From the NCBI GenBank assembly GCA_020912385.1, contig CP087210.1, positions 868,001 through 932,000 of the forward strand: a stretch of DNA of 64,000 nt, given 5' to 3'. This document shows, piece by piece, positions 11,441 through 21,917 of the stretch. Source of the DNA: Neofusicoccum parvum. Its lineage: Eukaryota; Ascomycota; Dothideomycetes; Botryosphaeriales; Botryosphaeriaceae. The notes under the pieces were generated by a model. It did not search any database. It was not told the DNA's origin and worked only from the letters and a program-made list of their open reading frames with translations. Positions within the stretch are counted from its first letter, which is position 1; each line of letters starts with the position of its first letter. Made by a program: the position numbers and the translations under genes.

Positions 11441-12439
11441 ATGGCAGACAGGCAAGAGGTGGAGTTCACAACGCTGGACGGCCTGACCCTGCGGGGTTGG
11501 CTGTATCCGGCCAAGGGCGGTCGCGGACCAGGTATTATCATGACGCCCGGAGTACGGAGACTTGGGAGCCCGCTGGGTGCAAGCACGGTCTGACAGAGCA
11601 CGCAGTTCAACATCCCCAAGGACATGATGCTGCCCGAGGTGGCCGAGGCCTTCCAGCAGGCCGGCATCACGGCGCTGCTGTACGACCCGCGCAGCATCGG
11701 CGCGAGCGACGGCACGCCGCGCAACGAGATCGACCCGTGCAAGCAGGTGGAAGACTACTCGGACGCGCTGACGTTCCTGGCGCGGCAGCCGGCGGTCGAC
11801 GGCAGCTGCTGCGGCTTCTGGGGCATGTCGTTCGGCGGCACGGTGGCGGGGTGCGCGGCGGCGCTGGACAAGCGGGCGCGGTTCGTGGTCATGGTGTGCC
11901 CGCTGGTGCGGCTGTACGAGCCGGACAAGATGGCGCGGCTGCTGGCGAAGGCCATGAAGGACCGCGAGGCGCAGGCCAAGGGCAACGCGCCGTTCACGCT
12001 GCCGCTGCTGACCAAGGCGGGCGACAACCCGGCGGGCATGAACGCGGGCGGCGGCGCGGAGGCGCGCGAGCTGCTGGACGGGCTGGCAGCGCGGTCGCCG
12101 GGCTACGAGAACCGCACAACGCTGCAGTCGTACTACCGGCTGGCGCTGTGGCAGCCGCACGGGCTCATGCCGCTGATCGCGCCGACGCCCGTCCTGGTGG
12201 TGGTGCCGGAGAACGACCAGGTGTCGCCTTTCGCGGCGCAGGCGGCCTTGTTTGACTCGCTGCAGGGCCCGAAGCGGAAGCACGTCGCCGGCGCGAGGGG
12301 CCACTTCAACGTGCTCAGCGGCGGCCCGGACGTGCAGGCGGTGCAGGAGCGATTCGTGCGGGACGCGCTGGCCGGCCGGCTGGACGGCGAGCTCGGGGAC
12401 GGGGGCGTGGGCGTGGACGGCGAGCATGGTGGCGCGTAG
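11441..12439 (+). CDS. PKS-associated alpha/beta-hydrolase (trans thiohydrolase / polyketide transferase-like)
   Basis: 314 residues from exons 11441-11551 and 11606-12439, joined across a 54-bp GT-AG intron so that TPG continues into FNIPKD. Alpha/beta-hydrolase fold: oxyanion region [22 protein letters not shown], nucleophile elbow WGMSFGG (Ser about 112), likely acid Asp about 241 in PENDQV, likely His about 270 in GHFNV. From memory of the family, the pattern [16 protein letters not shown] plus a WGMSF-type elbow is shared with fungal hydrolases encoded beside HR-PKSs, including the fumagillin-pathway polyketide transferase; this needs an alignment. It is divergent from a PKS that lacks a release domain, so offloading by hydrolysis or transfer is the natural inference. 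The C-terminal ~20 residues are Gly/Asp rich. An unrelated dienelactone-type hydrolase role is the alternative. Confidence 0.85.
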
Positions 12440-14727
12440 GGCTCTGCGCCGGAGGCTTTGCGTGGGGGCCAGGGCGCGCCGTTGGGCGGGCGCCGGCGAG
12501 GACAGCAGATAGACGAGCCGATGCAATGCACTCGCACATGCGGTGAGTCCCTCGCTGCCGGACGCGTTCGTTCCCCGTAATCAGGCCATTTCGTCGACCC
12601 CCGCCCAGCCGCCTGCCAGCCCTTGCCATGCGCTGCGGCCGATCGCTGCCTCCCACGAGACGGCTCCACCCCGTCCACGGCCCCTGCTGCGCATGCACCG
12701 CCAATCATGCCCCGCCAGACCTCGACGTCAACCCATCCGCACTCGTGTCGCGCTCCTTTGCAGCTGCTCCCCGAGCACGCGCCTCTCCGCTGCCACTTGC
12801 TGCCAAGCAGCCGCCTTCGACGCCTAAAGGCCCGTCTTCGTCGCCTCTGTCGCAAAGGTGGGCTAAAGGCCCGTGTCTTCGTCGTGGCCGTGTCGACCAC
12901 CACCGCGTGCACGGCTAGTTCCGCCATCAGTCTCGAACTTCACAATCAGCTCATCTCGAGGCCGATCGACACACGAACCTCTCAGCTTCTCTCGCCGGAG
13001 CGCTTCTGCCGCCCACGCGCATGGATTCAGAGCCAGCGCCCCTGGTCCCCACCTTCTTGCAGTCACACGCTCGCTATTCCACTGCTGTCTTTGGCCCTGG
13101 TTGATTTCGTCGCCTCTAGGGGGTCCCTTCAATCCAGACCGACTGCCATCAAAATAAGCACAGTCGAGGCCACGGAACCACCCGGGCGGCCCGTCCGGAC
13201 AGAGGAATCCCACGCTACGCACGGCCGTGGCCGGAGTCCAGTGCTGCCCGCTCACGACTGGCGCGGTCCGGCAGATCGTATCGGGAGCCGGTGCGACAGG
13301 CGTAGTATTGGCTTGGAGAAAGGGGAGTGATGGCCTCGGCTTCGGTCCGTGTCTAGACATCGCATCTGCACTCTGCCACTTTCCAATATCACACATCCAA
13401 CAGCTGAAGATATCGCAAGCCGCCACTCTTGGCGCGAGCCATCCCATTGGACGCTGAGTCAACGTTTGCAGCGAGTCTCTCGTGCAATTCGGTCTGACTT
13501 GAATCCCTGTTCGCTGGATCATGGATGGAAGTGTTTGGCATCACCGAATGCGCATCTCACATCAGCCTCCGCCTCCTGAAACCGCCACCGAGGTACCAAC
13601 ATCTGCCAAGCCGCTTCATGCCCGTGTATGCGAGTGAGAATCCCTCCAAATGCCTCAGTGGTTGCAGTGAGCCTGGAGAGACGAACTGCGCGAATCAGAA
13701 ACATGGAGAGGAGAACATGTACCATTACTACCAACTATTGATGTGTGTTGGCTCTGACTCCTACTAGATTCTTTGAGCTCGACTCAGGTCACTTTGCATG
13801 GCAGAGGGTGCGTATATGGCGAGAACTGCTCATATCATTATCATGACTTCCACACTCATTTCCTACGCCACTCCTTTCCACCATCGATCATCTTTATCCC
13901 GTCACAAAGAAGACCGATGAATGGGGCAACGAAAAAGATCTACTACTTTGAACGCAGATAGCCATCCAACAACACCCCGCAATTCGTTATATCATTCGCT
14001 GATCCATCCATCCGTCCGTCCGTCCATCCATCACTTCTGCCCCGTAGCACCTTGATTTCCCATGTTATACAAATGCCAGGCCTGCTGAACAAGCCACGAC
14101 CTCGTTAACGACAGGAGAGAAGTAAAGTATTAGGTCATCCAAAGGACTGCACATCGGAACAAGCCAATTGGAACGAGAAAAGAAAAAAGCGGTCAACTAA
14201 CACGATCAAAAAAGAGTAAGGTAATGAGACAGGAAAATAGAAGCAGATCTCGTCTCTTTTTTGTTGATTCTCAAACATATCATGAGCGATAGGGGAACCA
14301 GGACATAGCAGAATCAACAGCGAAATCGTGACACTAGGAAAGACAAAAACGTCCAACAGATCCTCCTATTCGTTTTCCATCGCAAAGAAAAACTTCATCG
14401 AATCGTCCCGTCATTCCATCCTGCTTATCCAGTAAGCTCTTGAACATGCCCACCCGTCATATTTCCCAGTCCTTATCCTACTCCCTAATCTCAGCAAACC
14501 GCCCGTGGTATCTCAACGCTGCCGCTGCACAAATTCCTAGCTAGGTGACAATTTTTCTAAACATCATAGCGTCGTGGCGTTTGAGAGGGGAAAAAACTCG
14601 CAGTAGACCTGAGGAAACGCAAATCGAAAGGCGACAGAGAAATAAAACGAATAAGAGAGACATGACAAGGAAAATAGGTATAAAAGCCATCATTCATGAT
14701 CCCGTCATCTTTTTCATACCTCATCAC
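12440..14727. other. Intergenic region, no gene recognised
   Basis: About 2.3 kb between the hydrolase stop and the 3' end of the next, convergent gene. The first ~1 kb is GC-rich and gives overlapping open frames on both strands without domain-like sequence; the rest becomes AT-richer. A short tetranucleotide repeat lies at 14002-14032. Confidence 0.5.
14002..14032. repeat. TCCA/TCCG tetranucleotide microsatellite
   Basis: About 7.5 tandem 4-bp units, alternating blocks of TCCA and TCCG, in intergenic DNA. Confidence 0.85.
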
Positions 14728-17700
14728 TCAAACAATACTTGTGCTCTTGACATAAAACTTCGGACCAATCATGCTTCTCAGCTCCCTCCTCTTCTTCTCC
14801 CTTCTCCTCTCCGCTATTTTTTCTCTGACACCACTGATCCCAACATACTCCACCTTCCATCCACCCTTCGTGCCGGGGACGCTGAATTCTCTTCTTCTTC
14901 CCGGCCGCTGCAGACTGCTCGACCGCCCACGACTGCTGCCCTCGCGCCAGTTTTGATCATCGTCAGTGTCGCCACCAGTGGTGCTGGCCGAGAAACGCGA
15001 AGACATTCGACTATCTGCACTGCCACTGGGACTAACAGCCAGGTTGCTTGGGTGGTGGTGGTGGGCGTTGTTAGCGGCGATTCTACGCAGCGAAGCGTTC
15101 GAGACTTGTTTTTCGACACGGCCGCTACTACCACCGAAGGTGCGCTTGCCCAGCGCGAGTGGCTTCCCAACGAGACCACCTGTCTTTCTCGGGAGTCCGC
15201 TGACGTTCACGTAGTGTCTGCGGGCATTGCTACCAGCCCGTTCCATTCCAAGGCTGTTGCCGATGAGGAAGCCGCCAGAACCCTTGAAACCGTTGGTCAA
15301 TCTGCGGCCAAGCGTGCCGATCCTGCGCCTCTGTGTTTCTCGTTCCCTGGAATGCTCCGCCACTCCGTCTTCGAAACCAATGTTGCTAGTGTCGCCACCA
15401 CGTGGAAGACGGCTGGACTCGAACATGTCGCCCATTTCTTCATCCCACTCATCCTCACTCTCCGAGTCGAAATCATCCCAAAAGCCGCGAGGTCGCCAGA
15501 AGGGGTGGAGATTGTTGTCCTTTGCCTGTTTGGCATTTCCGACTGTGGGGACCTGTCCTCTCGGCGAGTTGCGTTTGGTCACAGATGCTGTCCGTGCAAA
15601 TATTGGATTTAAAATCGTGTCTGAATAGCGACGGGCACGCTTGGCGAGACTCTGACGTCGTGTTGGAGGCGAAGGATTGCTGGCAACGATGCTCTCGCTC
15701 ATTGGGTCGCGCTCGAGCTCCTCGGCAGGAGTGGGTGGGATGATTTTGAAAGCCGGTGGCTCTGGTGGCTTCCGAGGGTTTTTGAGAGGTGAGTCCACAA
15801 ACCCGTTGGCTGCCATGTCAGAATCCATCAGTTGTTGGGGCGGGGTCGCGGGATTGAATGTCAATATTGGAGGGCTGAGTTCGCGGCTGAGAGGAGGAGA
15901 AGATACGGTCCGGCGGTGGGACGACGAAGTGTTGGAGTTGGAGTTGGAGTTGGAGTTGGAGTTGGAGTTAGTGCGCGCAACCTGCTGAACCACCAGTAGC
16001 GAGTGGTTGTTGTGAGGATAAATGCTGACAGCCGTGGCCTCGCTAACCTCGAGCTCAGCGGTATCGGAGAGCTGCGAGAAGGGCGTCGTGGTATTGTGAT
16101 GACGCGCGCGATCCAGACTTGTACGGCCACTGTGGAGCAGCATGGGTGACTCTGGGCTTAGGTAAGAGCGGTCGCCCGACGTGCCCCTGTCAAGGCTCGA
16201 TCCCCGAGGAATCTCTTCCGTGCGACTTGAAGTCCGGTCAGAGCTGCGCCGCGTTACCATGGCATCGGTGGGACGTTGCTGGAGAAACTTCTGGACTTCA
16301 GCAACGGCGGGCGGAGAGGAGATCCGATCAGCCGGCGGCTGAGTAGGCAGCAATAGTGGTTCTTTGGGAGGAACTTCGGGAGGCGTGTCATAGAATTTCC
16401 TTCTGTAACTGTCCTTCTGAGAAGGCCTCGAGGCGCGTGACAAAGTGACTGTAGTGCCCTTTGATGTCATGACAGCCGGGGCCGTGAAGTTTCGGATACC
16501 TTCTCGGGGAAGGGGCCAGTCATCCGGTACCATGCTAGATGCCTTGGAGGTTTGCGATGAACTGCCATTAGACGACTTTCTTTGCACCCGACGGGGTGAG
16601 TCGAACAGGCTGTGGTCCCCATGTGGCGCTGCCGAGACGAGAGACTGTGACTGCCGAGTATCTGTAAGCGAATGAAACCTCACGTGCAGTCTGCGAGGCG
16701 TGTCTGCAGCCTTGGGGGAGTCGTTTGGAGACTCGGGGATCACTAGTACCGGAATGCTATCACGCTGCTGTTTTGGTTCGGTTACAGACGCATCAGTGCT
16801 GACGTGGGAGAAAACAGAATCAATACTGTCACGATTCCTCCTTTCTGGTATCCTAGCCCTATGATGGACCAAACGATGTGGAGATGTTCCATCTGAAAGG
16901 AGGGATGCACGATGGGAGCGCTTGGTCGAAGGGCGTTCGAAAGTTGTGTCGCTGCTTTGACGAAGAGCCAAGTTCTTCCCAGCATGGCGAAGCGTGCGGT
17001 GGCGTTCGGGTGGCGTAGCTACGACGACAGCCTCGACGATGGTTGACGTACTAGATGCGGTCGAGAAGCGTTTCGAATCGGCGTTGGGCGTCCCATTCAC
17101 GTCATTGGGCCAGCCAATATCTTTGGCAAACTTGTCCAATGCTGGGTTTCGTGCATGTCTCTTGATGTCGCCAGCCCGTTCACTTGAAGTTTGGCCCCTC
17201 TTCATGACCGAAATGGGTGCAGGATCATAGTCGGGCTCCTGGGGAGACGTCTGCTCAGGTGGGGTCCTGGGGGGCCGCTCTTGCCGTCTGCGCCGAACTG
17301 CTACATTCCTCATGAAATTAGTGTCCCACTCCCGATCTGGTGTTTGGTCATGATCTCCATTATTTGGTTCCCACGTGCCATCGTACGAAGGAGAACCCTC
17401 ATAGTCCGGGTGCCCGGACGGGTTGCGCTCCGTGGGCGTTAGATCGCCTGCATCGCCTTCAAAGGCCAAGCCCAGCCCGTCGTACCTCTGTCGTGACTCC
17501 TTCGCATGCTCAGAAAACTGTTGTACCGGGGTCAAAGCGTCGTGAAAAGACACCTGCGACTCGCTGTCCTCCGACTCGAGGTGGCTTCGGGCCGTGGTGA
17601 ACGAGTCGGCGCGGGACGACGGGTAGCGGAGGGTGGGAGGCGGATATGTCTTCTGCGCGGAGCGAGCAGACCGGGGCGGGCTCGGGTCAGGCGTGGGCGG

Positions 17701-18090
17701 GCTCCTCTGGTTTATTGGAGTCCTGACAGAGGGTTGCTTGGAGAGCAGAGTGTCCATGACTCCGTCGGCGTACTGTGGAGCACTGGAGTTGTCCTGCTGT
17801 GCATGGTCATTCGAGGCGGAGGGCGGAGTCGGTGGCAGGCCGGTATCGTGTCCGTTTACCAGTGGTGGAGAAGCGAGTGGAGAAGCTAGCGGAGTGGAGT
17901 CGCCGGTGCTGAACTGGGTCGAAGTTTCATCGTCGTGGTACGAAGAAGGACGGACTGGCGCAGAGGCAGGAAACACAATCTGATCGTCGTCTCGCCTCCG
18001 TGGCAGCTGCTTGTGAGCGCGCAGCCGAGGGGTGTCGTTGAAGGACTTCTCCAACAGCGAATAGGCGTCCTGGGGTTGAGCTGACGGCAT
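14728..18090 (-). CDS. Large intrinsically disordered conserved fungal protein, function unknown
   Basis: Single open frame of 1120 residues, ATG at 18090. Almost the whole protein is low complexity and rich in Ser, Pro, Arg and Thr, with many S/T-P and R-x-x-S sites typical of phosphorylated scaffold-like proteins. An Asn-Ser dipeptide run (NSNSNS...) lies about residues 706-720. The C-terminal third looks most conserved: HPFWRPRGFWDDF followed by an acidic patch (ESEDEWDEEMGDMF), and a terminal basic helix (GVREKIAERRREKKRREL) ending in IGPKFYVKS. No catalytic domain or membrane segment is evident. It converges on the hydrolase across 2.3 kb. I do not recognise a function; the composition would fit a cytoskeletal or polarity-associated adaptor, but that is a guess. 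Confidence 0.8.
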   Translation of the reverse strand: MPSAQPQDAYSLLEKSFNDTPRLRAHKQLPRRRDDDQIVFPASAPVRPSSYHDDETSTQFSTGDSTPLASPLASPPLVNGHDTGLPPTPPSASNDHAQQDNSSAPQYADGVMDTLLSKQPSVRTPINQRSPPTPDPSPPRSARSAQKTYPPPTLRYPSSRADSFTTARSHLESEDSESQVSFHDALTPVQQFSEHAKESRQRYDGLGLAFEGDAGDLTPTERNPSGHPDYEGSPSYDGTWEPNNGDHDQTPDREWDTNFMRNVAVRRRRQERPPRTPPEQTSPQEPDYDPAPISVMKRGQTSSERAGDIKRHARNPALDKFAKDIGWPNDVNGTPNADSKRFSTASSTSTIVEAVVVATPPERHRTLRHAGKNLALRQSSDTTFERPSTKRSHRASLLSDGTSPHRLVHHRARIPERRNRDSIDSVFSHVSTDASVTEPKQQRDSIPVLVIPESPNDSPKAADTPRRLHVRFHSLTDTRQSQSLVSAAPHGDHSLFDSPRRVQRKSSNGSSSQTSKASSMVPDDWPLPREGIRNFTAPAVMTSKGTTVTLSRASRPSQKDSYRRKFYDTPPEVPPKEPLLLPTQPPADRISSPPAVAEVQKFLQQRPTDAMVTRRSSDRTSSRTEEIPRGSSLDRGTSGDRSYLSPESPMLLHSGRTSLDRARHHNTTTPFSQLSDTAELEVSEATAVSIYPHNNHSLLVVQQVARTNSNSNSNSNSNSNTSSSHRRTVSSPPLSRELSPPILTFNPATPPQQLMDSDMAANGFVDSPLKNPRKPPEPPAFKIIPPTPAEELERDPMSESIVASNPSPPTRRQSLAKRARRYSDTILNPIFARTASVTKRNSPRGQVPTVGNAKQAKDNNLHPFWRPRGFWDDFDSESEDEWDEEMGDMFESSRLPRGGDTSNIGFEDGVAEHSRERETQRRRIGTLGRRLTNGFKGSGGFLIGNSLGMERAGSNARRHYVNVSGLPRKTGGLVGKPLALGKRTFGGSSGRVEKQVSNASLRRIAANNAHHHHPSNLAVSPSGSADSRMSSRFSASTTGGDTDDDQNWREGSSRGRSSSLQRPGRRREFSVPGTKGGWKVEYVGISGVREKIAERRREKKRRELRSMIGPKFYVKSTSIV
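15931..15970. repeat. Coding GTTGGA hexanucleotide repeat
   Basis: Six and a half perfect GTTGGA units on the plus strand. Read on the minus strand within the disordered-protein gene they encode alternating Asn-Ser. A 6-bp unit keeps the frame whatever the copy number, so length polymorphism would be tolerated. Confidence 0.95.
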
Positions 18091-20100
18091 CGCGCGACTG
18101 GAGCAGGGTAGCAGGCGGTTGAGAGGCGGGAAGACTCGAAACGCGGCGCGATATGCTCAGAGATGAAACGGCGCTCTGGAGGCTCGGTTGACCTCTCGCA
18201 ACTCGCATCGAGAGCTATGGCGTGCCGCGCTGCTGAGTTGTCTCGTTGGCCCGGGCCACTTTGCCCATCCGTGCAGACTTTCGTTGGGCGCGCCTCGACG
18301 GCGACGGTGGGTATCTGCAGACGGAGCGGTGCAGGCAGCCCCGGCTGGACGCCTTTCGCGTGTCGTGGCCGGGCTGGTGGGCGCCAGCAGCGACGACGTG
18401 GTCGAGAGTCGCGGTCGGGCCAATTCTGCGCGGGTGGAGCGCAGGGCCGGGTGGTCACGGTCGGTGGTGAGGGTCGCGAGGAGGAGTGGGAATTCGAGGT
18501 ACCAGTCTCGCCGCAGCGGGCGGGTGGGCCGCGGTGATTCGCTCGCTGGAGGCGGGTGATCGCTGCAGAGCTCGACCGGATCGCGGCGGGAGGCGGGCTG
18601 GGCTGGCGAGGCGATGGGCGGCGGGCAGCGCGAGGCAATGCTGGAAGGGCCAGAGGACGCGGTGGAAGGCGAGCGAGAGCAGCGAGCGGCGCTCGAGCAC
18701 CGGCGCAGAGGGATTGGCAGTCGGGGGCGCGAGGCCTGCGGGCGGGCTCTGCTCTGGTTGCGCAGCCGGTGCATCTGCAGCAGCAGCAGGCAGGCGGCGG
18801 GCAGGCCAATGACGGCAGCGGGCTCGATTTCTGGAACGGCTAGGCCGCGCATGCATGCTCCTATCGGCACGCCGCAGCTTCCCGTTTCGCGAGCGCCGCA
18901 GCTGGTGGATGGCTGGGCCGGCCCCGCGCGACGTGCACTTGTGACGAAGGCGCCAACGGCCCTGGGTCGTTGGGCCCTGGGGGCGCGGCGACGGCGACGG
19001 CGCGCGCGTGGCTTCACGTCACCGTCCTGGAGCCCGTCCCGGCTCGTCGGCAGGGCTGACCACCCAACGGCACCACCGCGATCGGCGCGCACCCACTCCG
19101 GGGGATCCTCGACCCAAGCGCTGCGTTCAGAACCTCGCCTGCCGCCCACACCACCGCCCGCGCCATCGCCAGTGTGCGCAGCCCTCGCTGGCCGCTGCGC
19201 CGCGTCGCCTGTGCCGCCGCCCGCGTGCCTGGGCAAGCCCGCGCCGCCAGCCCGCGCCAGCGCCAGCCCGCCACGCGCGGCGACGATGGTGACGCGGGGA
19301 CCCGGGCCAGCGTCGTTTGGCAGGCAGAGCAGGCTCGGGGGCTCGCGCGAGCCTGTTCCTGGCTGCGCGAACCCATCCCGACCCAGCATCCCTGAGCCCC
19401 TGCTCGAGGCGCAGGCACCGTCAGCTCGTAGCACAACATCCGCCCTCCACCACAGCCTCGCGCCGCTGCTTACATGGGATATTCCTGGCACTCTTCAGCC
19501 GCAAATCCAGGGGCAGCCTCATCCGCTCAGCTCACTCTTTGCACATTGCCACTGCTCGTCTCCTCTGCTCGGACGGTGAGTAATACACCACTACAGGTCG
19601 CAGACCTCATTCTTCGTGTGTACAGCATTGTGATAGACACTGAGGAGCTCGCGCCAATTCCATTGCCGCGGTTCCCACCATGGTAAGCTTTTTTTTTTTT
19701 CAGAGTCAGCGCCGTTTTGCAGAGAAGCGTTCGAGATTCGCACCCAAAGATGTCGCATCTTCATGGAGGTCGGGCAGCTGCGCGTACCAGAACTCATTGC
19801 TGCATTTTATCCACTCAACGAAATCAGGTTGTAGGCCGGTTTGCAGTAGTAAACACTGCTCTTGAGTGGCCCAGCTGCCACTTCCTCCCTCAGGCAGTGA
19901 CGAAGTTGTGCGCAGATATTGTTCGCCGGAGGATGGAAGTGAGCAACCAGCATTAAGGGTCTCAGCCTTCTCATAATCCAGATATCTTACGTAGCCAGCA
20001 ACGCCGAGGAATGCAACATATGGCCACCACGGCCAAGCCAGAAACACCCGAAGCCATGCTCTAATTGTCAGTCTTCCGAGACCGTTTCTCTGCCGCCCCT
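18091..20100. other. GC-rich leader/intergenic region
   Basis: About 2 kb upstream of the disordered-protein gene. From 18.1 to 19.5 kb it is very GC-rich and carries long overlapping open frames on both strands with repetitive Arg/Ala/Pro/Gly translations and no domains. At 19706-20104 on the minus strand a frame with a hydrophobic segment (LAWPWWPYVAFLGVAGYV) lacks any ATG; it may be a cryptic exon but is not annotated as a gene. Confidence 0.4.
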
Positions 20101-20589
20101 TCACTCTGCAATTCCCTCGTCCTCCAGGCCATCGATGTATGTGTCCTCATACTTTGGCAGCACAACGTCCCATGCATCAGACGCATCGTCCTCGATGTCC
20201 ATGCCTTCTTCATCCTCCCTCTTCGCCTCAGCGTCGCCACCCCACCGAAATGCCAATACGGCGTTGTCCTTCACACCCTCTGCCTTTAAGCTTCCCTCAC
20301 CACCGGTCTTTCCCTTGCCTTTGGTGCCGCTTGTTGCAGCACCGGTCAACAGTGCCCAGCCCTTCTCGGGGTCGGAAGTGTCCTTCATCTTGGCGAGCTG
20401 GAGGTCTCCGGGGTTGGTGGGTAGCGGTTTGCCGGCGATGCCGTCGGGGCTGGTCTCACGCAGTGCTTGAAGAAGCTCGGCGCGAACAGAAGAGAGGGTT
20501 TGCAGTGCGTCAGCGTGCAGCAGGACTGTGGTCTTGTGGTACTTGAGGCGGAGGGTCCAGGTAGTGCTGGACGGCTGGACGGCCGGCAT
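20101..20589 (-). CDS. Small conserved fungal protein, possible ubiquitin-like fold
   Basis: 162 residues in one exon, ATG at 20589. The first ~45 residues (TWTLRLKYHKTTVLLH followed by LSSVRAELLQAL) look like a beta-hairpin followed by a helix, the layout of the first half of a ubiquitin-like beta-grasp fold. This is a structural impression, not a database match. The middle contains DLQLAKMKDTSDPEKGW, and the C-terminal half is acidic and low complexity, ending with a short Asp/Glu-rich tail. No catalytic residues are visible. It shares a 501-bp divergent promoter with the complex I assembly factor gene. Function unknown. Confidence 0.7.
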   Translation of the reverse strand: MPAVQPSSTTWTLRLKYHKTTVLLHADALQTLSSVRAELLQALRETSPDGIAGKPLPTNPGDLQLAKMKDTSDPEKGWALLTGAATSGTKGKGKTGGEGSLKAEGVKDNAVLAFRWGGDAEAKREDEEGMDIEDDASDAWDVVLPKYEDTYIDGLEDEGIAE

Positions 20590-21090
20590 TATTGAGGAGG
20601 TGCTGGGCCCGTGGGGTGGAACGCGCGGTGGTGATGGGCTTCGCGGGTGCGACAGCTATGCTACGACGGTCCTGAGAGCTGTGTTGGTCAGTGCAAGTTA
20701 CAAAGAAGTGGCGGGTTGGAAGTGGCGTTGCCATGCGCGCACGGTTTTCGCGACACGAGAGCGAAACGCACCTGTGCTGAGAGATACCGAGTGGGGTTTG
20801 GGTGGAACAAGCCTGAGAGACGTGGAAGAACAAATTGAAGTGGGGTTTGAGAGCGGCAGGGCGGGCTGCGGCCTTGGACGGAGGATGTAGCGGGGGTTTC
20901 TAGGGCCGACCGTAGCTGTAGGTCGGGCCAAGGCGGCCGTTAGTGACAAAGCGAGATGGATGTCGCCAAAAAAGCTAGACGTCCGAAGTTGCTGGCGAGC
21001 TCCATGACGCGAGTCAGGCAATCATGATGTAAAACACCCAGCTCCAGCACCTCCATCGCACCCGATTCCCTTCCGACCGCAACAAACACC
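20590..21090. other. Divergent intergenic promoter region
   Basis: 501 bp between divergent start codons. No TATA box or other clear element was seen. Confidence 0.5.
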
Positions 21091-21917
21091 ATGCCGCCAG
21101 CATCGGCCGCCCGCGCCCTGCGCGCAGCATCGCAGTGGTCATCCCGCGCCGTCTCGCCCCACTCACAGCCATTGCTCCGTCTCTCGCAACACCGTAGCCT
21201 AGCACCCTTCGCCACTCGCCATGCCGCCCGCACCTTCGCCACGACGCCCGCGAATTCTCGCTCCCGCCCGCCTCGCTCCCACGATCGCGGCCCCCCGTCG
21301 AGCGAAGAAACGCAGACCGACTTCGACAAGCTCGACGTGCTCGCCAACATGCCCGCGCCGACCACTGCCATCGATGCCACTTTCGACGACGGCTTCGCCA
21401 TGAACTCAGGCCTGCACATTACTGGAGCCGGCGTGTTACTTTTGGCTGGTGATGCCTTTAAGTGGCGGCCTTGGATACGTGAGGGGCGAAAGGAAGGCAC
21501 CGTTGCCGACGGCGGGGTGGGGGACGGTGCCGAGGCCGGGCGGAGCGGTGTTACCGTAGGAACAACAGGAAAGTTGAGGGATGATAGGGGCATGTGGGAG
21601 TGCGACCAGAGTGCTTGGGGCGCATTGGAGGTGGTGTGGCCGAAGCCTGGTGGGTTTGCACCGCTTCAATCTCTGGCGCAAGGGTAGTTGGAGCATGCTA
21701 CTAACACAACGGTGCAGACCTGCTCATCATCGGCACGGGTGCATCTGTCGTCCCCGTCTCTCCGACCACACGAAAACATATCAACGACCTTGGAATACGG
21801 CTTGAAGTCTCGGATACTCGGAACGCTGCTGCACAATTCAATCTCCTAGCAACAGAAAGAGGCGTACAACAGGTTGCAGCGGCACTTGTGCCCATCGGCT
21901 GGGAGGAAGGAAGGTGA
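21091..21917 (+). CDS. Mitochondrial NADH dehydrogenase (complex I) assembly factor, NDUFAF3 type
   Basis: 252 residues from exons 21091-21649 and 21718-21917. The N-terminal ~50 residues are rich in Arg, Ala and Ser and lack acids, a typical mitochondrial presequence. The core matches the Mth938/DUF498 fold of NDUFAF3: MPAPTTAIDATFDDGFAMN, then GVLLLAGDAFKWRPW, then WGALEVVWPKP, and after the intron DLLIIGTGASVVPVSP, RLEVSDTRNAAAQFN and a terminal VAAALVPIGWEEGR. NDUFAF3 works with NDUFAF4 in early assembly of the complex I Q-module at the inner membrane. Between GDAFKWRPW and the WGALEVVWPKP block there is a Gly-rich stretch of about 45 residues that probably forms a loop. The splice joins CCTG to ACCTG, restoring Asp. 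Confidence 0.9.

Noticed and set aside
14545..15612. 355-codon plus-strand frame
   Set aside because: Antisense shadow of the disordered-protein gene, which has the longer frame and conserved C-terminal motifs.
18157..19579. Long open frames on both strands (444 and 321 codons)
   Set aside because: Very GC-rich DNA produces overlapping stop-poor frames; translations are Arg/Ala/Pro/Gly repeats without domains.
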